Shown one piece after another: positions 47,260-56,523 of a stretch of 64,000 nt of DNA. Where the stretch lies: contig OX419337.1 in the NCBI GenBank assembly GCA_948470475.1, positions 23,698,291 through 23,762,290 on the forward strand, given 5' to 3'. The position numbers and the translations under genes are program-made. The notes under the pieces were generated by a model. That model saw nothing but the letters and a program-made list of their open reading frames with translations. It did no database searches and was not told the DNA's origin. Source of the DNA: Galaxea fascicularis (taxonomy: Eukaryota; Cnidaria; Anthozoa; Scleractinia; Euphylliidae). Numbering within the stretch: position 1 is the stretch's first letter; the number at the start of each line of letters is the position of its first letter.

Positions 47260-50019
47260 TAATGTAAACGACATGATCCTGTAATTGTTATGCAACCGTC
47301 TAATACTGTAAGTTTTTGTTTGGCTCTACTGTAAGCGTTTCATTCCAGCACACAGGCTATTTGGTATAGATTTAGTACAACCTGAGATATTTCTATTTTA
47401 ACCAAAGCACACTTCTTCTTTGATCAATTCTCGTGTTGCTTTCCGCTGTACAGCGCTCTACACGGTGCTGGCAACCAAACCTAACAATCCTCAAAGCGAT
47501 CTTTTATTCAAGTGACTGCATCGTAAGCCATACGATCGATCATATGTTTTTACTGTTGTCGTGTGTACCACTAGGACTCAGGACAATCCATTTCATTTTG
47601 TTTGATACCGAAAAATTAAAGATAAAGATAAAGAGCCTGAGAATTTTAAAAAAATATATAAAAATCAGGAAATACCATCTCTAATAACATAAATTAAACT
47701 AAACCAGCGTTCTTAGACTGTCCGGCTCATCTCCAGAGTAATGACCTGAAAATAACCTAATACCATACACCAGCCGGAAAGGTTTTCTTTGTTATTTGGA
47801 CTTTTGTTTTGTTGTAGGCTTATTGTTGACAATCTATTGTCTTCTTTGTATTACGCCAGCTGTGAGTTATTACACTCTCTAGGTAACGTTGAAATGGCCC
47901 AGCACGGCTTCTATGAAAACAAGTAAAGGACAACAAAAAACAAACAAACACACACACACACACATACAACTAAGCCAGTCACGTCGGTTGAACGTCGTAC
48001 CTTGACGATGCATATCCATCCCACGACAGGCAGTGAGGGAGAGATTTGTCAGACCTATAAATAAAATTATGTGACAAGCACTTTCCAAACCATGCAACAA
48101 GGTCCCAAGGTCCCAAACCATGCAGGTCGGCATACTAAAGGAGTGGGCAGGAAAATGTGGAAGAGAATTATAGGGCTAGAACTGAATGTTGACTTTAATC
48201 GCTAGGAGAAATTTTGTATTGGAAACTGAAAGACAAAAATAGTTACGTAGTTTTGGGCGTTGTATGACCTCGCTGAAAGCGAACATTTCTGGTTTTGTAG
48301 CAAAACAGTCAAAACAGGGGGGGGGGGGGGCTAAAGAAGAATGCGTGAAGGAAATTTTTTTTGGGGCGGGAGGGGGGGCATGCTTGTGGATTTCTATTCA
48401 ATTTCTCTAAAATGACGGAGAATGCTATTATAACAACGATATATTTACAATTGTAACGACTAGTGCTTCATTCTGTCTATTTATCTGCGCATTTGTCTTT
48501 GCCAGTAACTCTGGTCACTTTCGAATTAACGATTTTTTGCTATTTTTCACTCCGTTACTTTTGTAAAATTATTTTTTGTTTAATTTATTTTTATTCTTGC
48601 AAAAAAGTGTGTGTGTATGTGGGGGGGCTCTGCGCGGTCCCTGACTTCTCCTTATAATATCAATACATTGTCCAGCAGACAGGGGATGAGAAAAAGAGTT
48701 AAAGAGAGACGAGACCGAGAGAATCGAGAATCGATTATAACAAGTAGACTGTATCAGGAAAGTATAAGCGGGTGCGTACTCTTCACCGGGAAGTGTGAGT
48801 CAGCTTTTTGTTTAGATGTCTTTCTTAAGATAAATGAAAAATACAATGAAATGACCTTTTTTTCCCTTGGCAGTATATATTACTCAAATGCGTATGATTG
48901 CATGGTTTTCAAGTGATTTCACGAACATTCGAAATTGCTATTCTTATAATCCTGATATCTTCGCTTTATTTTCTAATTTTCTTATGTCATAATAGTATAG
49001 TGTAGTGTGTGTCTTTGTATTAATTCTAAAGGAAAACTGCGTTAGCTCTCCTTGATGACTTTCACTTCCGCCGTGAAGGACCAGAGGACCTTAGATCCGT
49101 TGAGTTTACAAGACGCTATGATTGAATTAGTTAAAACCAGTTAAAACCACGTGGCAAAATTTCATATTTCTGTAATTTTATTATTTGTGAAATGGATAGT
49201 TGTTTCTGACGCATTTAACAAGTTTAATTTTTTTTACTTAAATTACTGTCAGTTTGACTTTGATTCACCATAACATTTCCAGGGCTTAATCCCTCAGTCA
49301 ACCAGTCAATTATATAGTTATTTACAAAAATTACATCCGTAATTAGATATTGAAATGATTTTTACGCTTTGAAAACAGGACCATTTTTAGATGGTTCTCT
49401 TGCAAAGCAAGAGGAAAGGAGTTGGTATTCCTTCTTCGTTTCATATTTTCTCCTGCACCTGCTGCATTGTTTGAAGCTCAGTTGTATTAATTCATAATGC
49501 AAAAATGAAAAAAACAAACAACACACAAGAAAACGATTCCAAAGTTTAAAAGGATGTCAACTTGGAGATGCACTCATAGTATTTGGCGAAATGTCGTTAG
49601 TTGTCTGCATTCATAAAATTCAAAGCAAGCAGCTCTTAATAATTGACTATAGTTCACTTGCACCAAGTTCTTCAAAATAGAGGGAGCATTTGAACATAAT
49701 TATACTGTACCAATACAACTTCAGGACTCTCCTGACTTCTTGCTAATCATTCCTACCTCTTATTGATACAAAAACACATGATATTTTGGTTCATGAAACG
49801 TTATGAACAATGACTATGGCTTCCATGGTTATGCCTTAAATGTAAATTGATACGCTACCTGAAGTCAGGATGGGTGCAAACGCGGTGAGGGAAAGTTAAC
49901 TGGTATGCATACTTTTTGGAAGCTTCTGGTTTAAAAACAAAGCCAGGTTACCAAAGGAACGATTACATTGTCATCCAAAATTTATCGTGCAAGTATATAT
50001 ACTCACTAGCTGAAATTCA
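47260..50019. other. Intergenic, MTPN upstream to DMRT 3' end
   Basis: 2.8 kb with no recognised exon. It holds a (CA)n microsatellite (about 47946-47966) and a cluster of G runs (48317-48378 and 48619-48627). The right part should contain the DMRT 3' UTR; TTTATT (AATAAA on the minus strand) occurs near 49176. Confidence 0.5.
48317..48378 (+). repeat. G-run cluster with quadruplex potential
   Basis: A run of 14 G at 48317-48330 and, 33 bp later, GGGGCGGGAGGGGGGG at 48363-48378, which supplies at least four G tracts with one-base loops. A further run of seven G lies at about 48621. In an otherwise AT-rich stretch this is conspicuous. Confidence 0.8.
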
Positions 50020-50801
50020 TTAAATACCATTAGTTGATTCACCAAGTCCTTTTCCACAGTGGGCACAAAACTTATCAAATACGTTAATCTTATGTCCACA
50101 TCTGCTACAAAAGCGGGCAATGGCGGCAAGTCCACAACCCCGTTCTCCTAGCCTAGAATCTGTGCTGTACGAGGTATGTGCTATCGGGGGAAACTTGAAC
50201 GCCATTTCGGGTTTGGGCTTCACAAGCAAGGGCGGTGGAAGTGGTGATGGAGGGTAAATTCGTGAAGGTGAACATGCATGAGTACTTGGCAGCGGCCTCG
50301 TGATCACATTGCGAGTCATCGGACCGTGAATGAATGGAGATGGATGACCGGTAAAACTGCATCCTCCTAACCCTGGCATATTGCTTCCTCTAGACTCCTG
50401 AGAGGATAACAACATTTCAATGGCCTCCACCACGTTCCCATGGCAACTTTGGAGGATGAGCTCAAGCGTGCTTTTAGAGTGATGTGGGAAGAGGTTGGTC
50501 AATAACTCCATAGGAGGATGCCTTATCGACAAGGCGCTTATATCCCTTGACAGCCTCGGGTATCGAAACTCGTGCGGCCTTTCATGGAAATTTTCCAAGA
50601 GATGTTTGCTTCTCGCATTGAAATCTTGCTCGGGGCTTTTTCTTGCATCAGGAGAGGTTACATGGGGGGCTCTGTTAAGTCCTTCGTCTCCAGGTTCTTT
50701 TGGCTCCCTTTTAACATGAAGGCCTGGAGATAGTGCAACCCTCTTGGGACTTGAGGTTTCTTCTTCCCTTTCTGAGGATAGGATATCTCTCTTCCGGGAT
50801 T
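50020..50801 (-). CDS. DMRT transcription factor, exon 3 (DMA domain, C-terminal CXXC pair)
   Basis: The third coding exon of the DMRT gene starting at 53119; it follows the acceptor ATATTCTCAG in phase 1 and ends at 50020. It encodes residues 151-410. Residues about 246-285 (PPMELLTNLFPHHSKSTLEL then ILQSCHGNVVEAIEMLL) form a DMA domain, the ubiquitin-binding CUE-like motif that defines the DMRTA/DMRT3 group. VKREPKEP at about 180-187 fits a SUMO-acceptor consensus. At the C-terminus, CSRCGHKINVFDKFCAHCGK gives CX2C-X10-CX2C (Cys382, 385, 396, 399), which looks like a small zinc ribbon. Confidence 0.92.
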
Positions 50802-51561
50802 CTGAGAATATGACCAAAACAGATAATTGTTAACAAGTGCTTTTTTGCTTTTTCGCTACGTCAATCTCGTGCCAACATGCAAACAGAAATGCTCTGCGGT
50901 GTTGTAGACTACAACCTTTAGTAAACCATTTGAAACCAGGACAATAAGCAGGTCGGTCATTCCATTCTTCAGAAACAGTTGCCTTGGGAGTTGGCTCAAA
51001 AGCATAGCGTCGCTATATTTAAAACTTCTTTTTAGAAACTCTGTCTTAGGTTTAGGAAGTGTTAGATCTGTAGCACTATTTCTGAGATGGTTATTAGTCT
51101 GATCAGCATTTCTTCTGACAAAAGAGTTCCTAAGGTCGGGCGCGGTGTCGTTATGTAGTATTTTAAACATCAATGTTTATTTGGCACGGAGGTAACTGGT
51201 TGAAAGGATAACATGGTTGCGACTGTGGTATTCTGGTTAGTGTGGGTCACGTGATGCAAGAGGATGGAAATAAACAGTTGCTAAAAATAACGCACGTGTG
51301 TTTCACTTTGCCTCACTAGAACTATTTAGAATACAAAAGCGACTTTAATTTCAAAGAAAAAAAGACCTTGTAAATTTGAAATTTTGAGCGGCTAAAACGC
51401 GATAGCCAAACCTGAGCACTTGTTTACTAATCACTTCTTAAGCTTGCAATGACGGGGGTTGACAACTCTAACAAGGCCTGCTTCAGGAGAAAAACAATTC
51501 TTCCGGGAATCTGGAGAGTTTGCAGGGAATCGGGAGACGGGGAATTTTCTGGGAAATATGA

Positions 51562-51592
<31 letters not shown>

Positions 51593-52161
51593 CCTTTATT
51601 TAAGTCTCAAGTCATTCTAGCTGAACAGGAGTGCTCTACTAATTGGGGAGACTGTTAATCAAATAAACTCTAAATTAAATCAAATGTTGGTTTTTGAAGA
51701 GAGGGGAAAACCGGAGTACCCGGAGAAAAACCTCTCGGAGCAGAGTAGAGAACCAACAAACTCAGCCCACTTATGACGTCGAGTCCGGGAATCGAACCCG
51801 GGACACATTGGTGGAAGGCGAGCGCTCTCACCACTGCGCCAACCCTGCTCCCCTAATTTCTGCGATATTGAAGCAAACAACAAAGCGAAATTTGGAATTT
51901 TGATATGAATGTTACCGAAAAAATCGGGACCTTCCAAATTTCCGGGAGCACTCATAGTTACACATAGTGTTGCTCAAACAACGTTTTGTTTGAGTTGTCA
52001 CCCCCTGTAATATCGTCTGACCTGTTCTGAACTCGATTACAACTTTAAACTTGCACATCGCTAGGTAGACTGGACCACTTACATACATTAGCCTTTCAAT
52101 AAAATCTGTGACATATCAATAACCTGCGTCTGGAATTTACGCAACAATTGACAATACTAAC
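50802..52161 (-). other. DMRT intron 2
   Basis: A 1.36-kb intron (donor CTG|GTTAGT, acceptor TTCTCAG) containing a nearly full-length SINE (51566-51853) in the same orientation as the gene. No other feature is recognised apart from the E-box-like GTCACGTGAT at 51246. Confidence 0.75.
51566..51853 (-). mobile_element. tRNA-derived SINE, copy 2 (near full length)
   Basis: On the minus strand it starts GGGGAGCAGGGTTGGCGCAG with the A box at about 51831-51842 and the B box GGTTCGATTCC at 51788-51798. The shared body (CTCCGAGAGG, CTCCGGGTACTCCGG) follows. A 3' body with CTCCCCAATTAGT and ACTTAAATAAAGG then ends in (ATT)n at 51566-51592. Compared with copy 1 at 32153-32330 it keeps the 3' part, including the microsatellite tail, suggesting mobilisation by a LINE with a similar (TTA)n end. 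Target duplications are not obvious. Confidence 0.85.
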
Positions 52162-52263
52162 CAGACTCTGATGAAATTTCAGTTATCCTTGGCTCAAGTC
52201 GACTCATGTTTGTATGAGGGGCCGGATGATGATAAAAATGGTGCCGGTGGTTGCTCTGAAATC
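52162..52263 (-). CDS. DMRT transcription factor, exon 2
   Basis: A 102-bp exon, phase 1 to phase 1, found by splice-site and frame logic: acceptor CTTATTTTACAG, donor TCTG|GTTAGT. It encodes a His-rich linker (FQSNHRHHFYHHPAPHTNMS then RLEPRITEISSES). It is open only in the phase that links exon 1 to exon 3. Linkers between DM and DMA domains are poorly conserved, so homology cannot confirm it; transcript data could. Confidence 0.78.
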
Positions 52264-52770
52264 CTGTAAAATAAGAATAACATTCTAAAATTTGATTGGA
52301 AATTTAAATACTTCTCCAAGGAGAAACGTTACTTTATTCTCCCCCAAACAGTCTATTTGTCTATCGGACTGAGGTATACGATGTTTTTTTTTATTTGCAT
52401 GGCACTTCATTGTCAGATTGCCTCAACTGCTTAACGTTCTGTACACATGTCAAGAATAACGGCATAGAACCAGAATCGTTCTTTCTGTGAAAACTAATGG
52501 TCTGCGCTCCTATAATACCTATAAATGTGAGTTAAGGCAGCGTATTCATAATCATAGGAGAATAGCTAATATCTTTTCAAATGCCAATTTAGACCACTTT
52601 GTCTTTGATAGAGTCAATCGTCAATGGTATTCACGCAATAAAACTTTGAAGAAAAGTGTTTGAAACTAAGAAAACGCTGCAACATATTAGATTGCGCTTG
52701 CCGTTGACACGAGCTAGCACTCTTCTTTTAAAACTAAAAATCGTGTCACAAGAGACAAACAGCGTTTTAC

Positions 52771-53119
52771 CTGCCAATCCGTTGGCTTGAAACACCATAG
52801 AATAAGTGAGTCTGGCGTTTTCTAATTCTCTTTGGTATTTTGCTCTCAACTGAGCCCCCTTGCGCTGCTGTCTTAGTAAAGCAACGCGCGCAGCTGTCAC
52901 ACGTTGCCTCTCGGTTATCAGTTGGCACTTTGCGCACGTGCAGTCTCTCCAGCGGCAGTAGTGCTTGTGTCCCTTGAGCCAAGATACTGTACCATGTGTG
53001 CGGCAGCGCGCGCATTTTGGGACCCTGTGGTGTAAGTTGGGAGAAGTGGAAGATTCTTCTTCTTCTTCTTCTTCTTCTTCTTCTTGGTTCTCGTGATCAG
53101 ATTCCTTTGTGTCACTCAT
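52771..53119 (-). CDS. DMRT (doublesex/mab-3 related) transcription factor, exon 1
   Basis: Encodes the N-terminus and DM domain of a DMRT factor, a zinc-dependent minor-groove DNA-binding protein involved in sexual and neural development in animals. The ATG at 53119 opens [12 protein letters not shown] and ten Glu encoded by a pure GAA run (residues 13-22). The DM domain is at about residues 32-85: [20 protein letters not shown], then [20 protein letters not shown], with the intertwined Cys/His zinc ligands in place. The exon ends at the donor GCAG|GTAAAA, phase 1; reading past it gives intron-coded residues and a stop. With exons 2 and 3 the protein is 410 aa and belongs to the DM-plus-DMA (DMRTA/DMRT3-like) group. 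A strong acceptor (eight T then AG) sits four bases before the ATG, so a non-coding 5' exon probably exists upstream. Confidence 0.96.
53054..53083 (-). repeat. Coding (GAA)10 microsatellite in DMRT
   Basis: Ten uninterrupted GAA codons on the minus strand encode polyglutamate just before the DM domain. A pure codon run of this sort is prone to length polymorphism. Confidence 0.9.
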
Positions 53120-53510
53120 TTCCCTAAAAAAAATGCCAGGTTTTCAGAAAGTAACATGAAAATAGTTCGTCTTGACCCCTTTGTCTTCAAAAGTGAACCG
53201 GAACAGGGTTGCTTAAGCAACTTGGCGTGTGCGGAGAGAAGACAAATAACTGTCTAGGTAGTTTTTACCTCGGAAAATGGCTACACCATTTCCTAGTTGT
53301 GTGAGACTTATTTCACTACTTCGCTCACTGGCTCGCTCGGTCCTTCGATTTCCGTTGAACAATCCTTCTGCGTTAGTTTTGGGGTGATCAAGTAAAAAAT
53401 TAGAGACTTAAGGTTACCGTATATCTTCAGATCGGCAATTTTCTTCAAATTTGGATTTTTCGGTTAAATAATTATCGAAATGGGATCTCTAATGTAAAAA
53501 AGAAATTATT
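53120..53510 (-). promoter_or_regulatory. DMRT 5' region with probable non-coding exon
   Basis: On the minus strand the acceptor TTTTTTTTAG ends at 53124 and leaves only GGAA before the ATG. The nearest convincing upstream donor is CCGAG|GTAAAA with the exon end at 53269, implying an intron of about 145 bp and a 5' UTR exon beyond it. No TATA box is evident. This is inference from splice consensus only. Confidence 0.4.
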
Positions 53511-53519
53511 GAAAAATAT

Positions 53520-54540
53520 TTAAGGGGCTATGTCACGCTATTTAAACATATTTTTAAAGCTCAAGATATGTCTTGCCGTCCATTGAGATCCAAAAATACC
53601 GGTCTAGTTTTGTTATTTAAGACTGTTATAATACTAAAACTGTTTCCTGTCGTCTGATGGTACCAATGCAGCAAGGATGGAAATGGGTTGAAGCTTGAAA
53701 AGATTGGGCCAACGTTTTTAAGTTTTGATGCTATCTCGACAAAAAAAAAACCTCATTATGTGTTGCACTCTTTGATAAAATTAATTTGATATCCACCTCA
53801 TACTTTATCAGGAACATTGTTTGTATAAACAAAAGCTCCAAGTAACGGTTTTTGGAAAGAACTGATCCCAAACAACAAAATCGTCGTGACAAAGTTTCTT
53901 TAAATTTTGACGGAGAAATGGCGGTTTTACGTTTTGGCCGGAAGTAAAACTGAATTACCCGTTTCATGACTTAGCGCTGTTTTCTCAAATCAATTTTTTC
54001 CCTTGAAGAGCTAAAATTCAAAGGGAATTTGTCCCATTGCCCCCAAACTTTGACAGTGGCTAGATTAACATATAGATCGTTTTCACTGTCACGCAATAAA
54101 TAAATCAATCGAAAACCAGCCAGTGGAAAAAGTCAAGAATTTGTGATGTTATAGACGATAAATAAAGAAGACACTTCTCCAAGTTTTAGGCCTTTGCCCT
54201 TCACCAAACGTCCGATATTCGTCGAAATGTTTCGCAGAAATTTACAGTGCCCAGTATGAAAACGCCATCTTGTTGGACATCTGTTGTGCGCCAATATGGC
54301 GGCCGGAAAATAGTGTCAACAACTGGAACTTACTTTGGCTATCTGGGCGACTGATCATTAGTTCTGAACAAAAAGATATTTCCACAAGCACTTTTCCGAA
54401 TGCGTTAACTTCTAAAAAAGCTCAAAATCATGAGAAAAGTATACATTTTTCAAAAAACTCGATCGTAGCCCTGTGTCACGCACCGCCAAAACCCCGAAAT
54501 TCAGAATGCTCTAGTTTCAAAACGAAGGACACCATTGAGC
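53520..54540 (-). repeat. Probable 1-kb dispersed noncoding repeat
   Basis: The left edge starts near GGGGCTATGTCACGCTATTT; related sequence (CCCTGTGTCACGCACC) appears near the right edge at about 54468. The middle contains CGCCATCTTGTTGGACATCT and CAATATGGCGGCCGG motifs. I recognise the composition from coral intergenic repeats, in minus orientation, from memory only. There is no credible coding frame. Confidence 0.35.
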
Positions 54541-55314
54541 TGTAAAATTGTAAACAAATATAAATTTATTGCCTCTTATGCCTGATGAGGATTAAAACTT
54601 TCGTGGTTCTTTACTTTTGGATTTTAGAAAGTGATGACGGCACGTGAAAACGATCTATACACAACAAAAACGTGTCTGGGAATTTTTATTTCGAAATACT
54701 TTTTCTCTGGGAGCTATTTTTGTACGATTATTTCACATTTTTGTAATACTATTTCGAAAACGTTCTGTAACATTTCACTGAAACTGAGTATGGCAAAGCG
54801 CACACATGTCTTTTTAGCGCTTTGGGTCCGGAAACTAAAGAACAAATTAAATTAGAGAAAGACAAAATTCGCTGTTACCATGCATCCATAATTATGATGC
54901 ATTCATTTGAGCCCCTACAATTGAAATCTTTTATCTTATTTAAAAAACAAGTCGGTGAAATCTTCTCAAACTTCTATATTATATGTTACCAGAGATGATC
55001 TTCAAAATATTTCAGTTTAAAAATTTTCTGTAGGGCAGACTAAGAATAAAACTACTTTTCGATTATTGCTTTCTCAATTTTTTTTCTACCTACAGTCGGA
55101 CTATATACGCAGCCAATTGATCTTAGTTGTTACCGAAAAAGTCTACCGGGCGAAAGCTGAAATATAAGCAACTAAAGTTACGAAACTCCAAAGATGTTGA
55201 GTCGACAAGATTAGCATTTGAGCATGCGCGACACACGCGTGCTCTTACTAAGTTTTATGGATATGCCGTGTGTTGTTTACGCGCGCGCGTGCTCGGCTAA
55301 AAACCCTTTCGAGC
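54541..55314. other. Intergenic, nothing recognised
   Basis: About 770 bp without a gene. A CpG-rich patch with ACGCGCGCGCGTGC lies at 55279-55293. Otherwise nothing is seen. Confidence 0.4.
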
Positions 55315-55620
55315 CTCCTTAACACAATAATTCTACCTAATATTAATTATGCGTTATCTGTCTACGCTGAATCTGAGTCCGATCTTACACCTGTACAATG
55401 TTTCTTAGACCGCTGTTTTAAAAGGAAATATACGTCTAAGCCTGTCTAAGAGAGGCAAGACCGTAGAATTTTCAGAAAAGTTTTCAATACCAAAGGACAT
55501 TCACTTTAGTTATTATGCCTTGTTTTATTAAACCTAAGATCACAAACTCTTTTATTACCCGTTTAGCTTTTAAATATGAATCAGCTATGTGATTGACTAG
55601 ATTTTTAATTCTTACTTTTA
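55315..55620 (+). mobile_element. LINE reverse-transcriptase remnant
   Basis: The frame from 55315 encodes NYALSVYAESESDLTPVQCF then LDRCFKRKYTSKPV and a stop. After the stop, ERQDRRIFRKVFNTKGHSL continues in the same frame and is then interrupted again. This is the C-terminal region (thumb and beyond) of a non-LTR reverse transcriptase as found in cnidarian LINEs. Both ends are missing and in-frame stops show it is dead. It has no visible tie to the LINE 3' end at 21190. Confidence 0.7.
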
Positions 55621-55629
55621 CCTTTTCAC

Positions 55630-55687
55630 ACTTTTACTAGACATTAAATTTCTTACACTCACTTACTAGACGTTAAATTTCTTACAC
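55630..55687. repeat. 29-bp tandem duplication
   Basis: Two copies of an ACTAGACRTTAAATTTCTTA-containing unit, with one transition inside that motif. It is a minor local duplication at the edge of the LINE remnant. Confidence 0.7.
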
Positions 55688-55699
55688 TTACTTGTAACA

Positions 55700-56274
55700 A
55701 AAGATATAACCCAAGCATTCAAAGCTGTGAGCGTTTCAAGGGTCATGAAGAATTTCTTGATGATGGAGCTTATATTCTATGTACCATTCAATTTGTGGCC
55801 GTTACTAGTAGTGTATCACCATGAAATAACAATAGTTTCACAATCACTCTTCTTGAATTACGTGGTTCTTGTAGTTAAATTTGAAAAAGAAAACCTACTC
55901 AGTAGTGAAGTGGCTTAACCCTTTAAGCCTTGACATCAACATATATATTCTCTTAACTGGTCTTCTCACATTTGTTAAAGTATCAGTTCAGACAATTTGG
56001 TTAAACGCGAAGAGGAAAGTAGGCTCCGCTCACTGTTAGGCCGAAATCCGTTTCAAAAGCTCGACTAAACATGCTTAAATACAGAAACATGGTGAAACAC
56101 GGCCTGATACATCGCGGAAATGCATAACCCAATGTGCCCGCTAAGATTTACGGAAACGTCAGCAATTCTATTCTCTTTTGCTCCGCTCAGCCAAATAGAA
56201 ATTATTTTCTATTAAACACAAACACTGGAATAAATCATGGACCATGGAGGGAGCTGCCAGCAATCGAGCTTATT
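55700..56274. other. Intergenic, nothing recognised
   Basis: About 575 bp with only short, composition-driven frames. Confidence 0.4.
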
Positions 56275-56523
56275 ACGCCCGGTTTAACGTCGCATTTTAG
56301 ATGTGCAGAATCTAATACTAGTTTGAGTCTACGCAATTTAAAAAAAAAGGGTTTCATGTTTGGTTTGCGCGCTAATTCAGTTGCATACTCGACTGCCTGA
56401 GTCGAATGTTCGGCTGAACTCGCAAATCTACCGAATGCAATTGCTTTAAACGTAGCATTTTTACATGCACTTAATTCGTCAATTAGATTCTGTGCATGTT
56501 AAAAGCGACGTTTAAACCGGTCC
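56275..56523. mobile_element. Foldback/MITE-like element
   Basis: The left arm CCGGTTTAACGTCGCATTTT, followed by GATGTGCAGAATCTAAT (56278-56316), is mirrored by the complement of 56482-56520 (CCGGTTTAAACGTCGCTTTT, then GCACAGAATCTAAT). A third diverged copy of the TTTAAACGT and ACATGCAC motif lies at about 56445-56472, adjacent to the right arm. The frame crossing it is not a gene. Confidence 0.75.

Noticed and set aside
52631..52770. Continuation of the DMRT exon 1 frame past the splice donor.
   Set aside because: After GLAG the sequence is intron-like and unrelated to DMRT proteins. Splicing to 52263 and then 50801 restores the DMA domain in frame.
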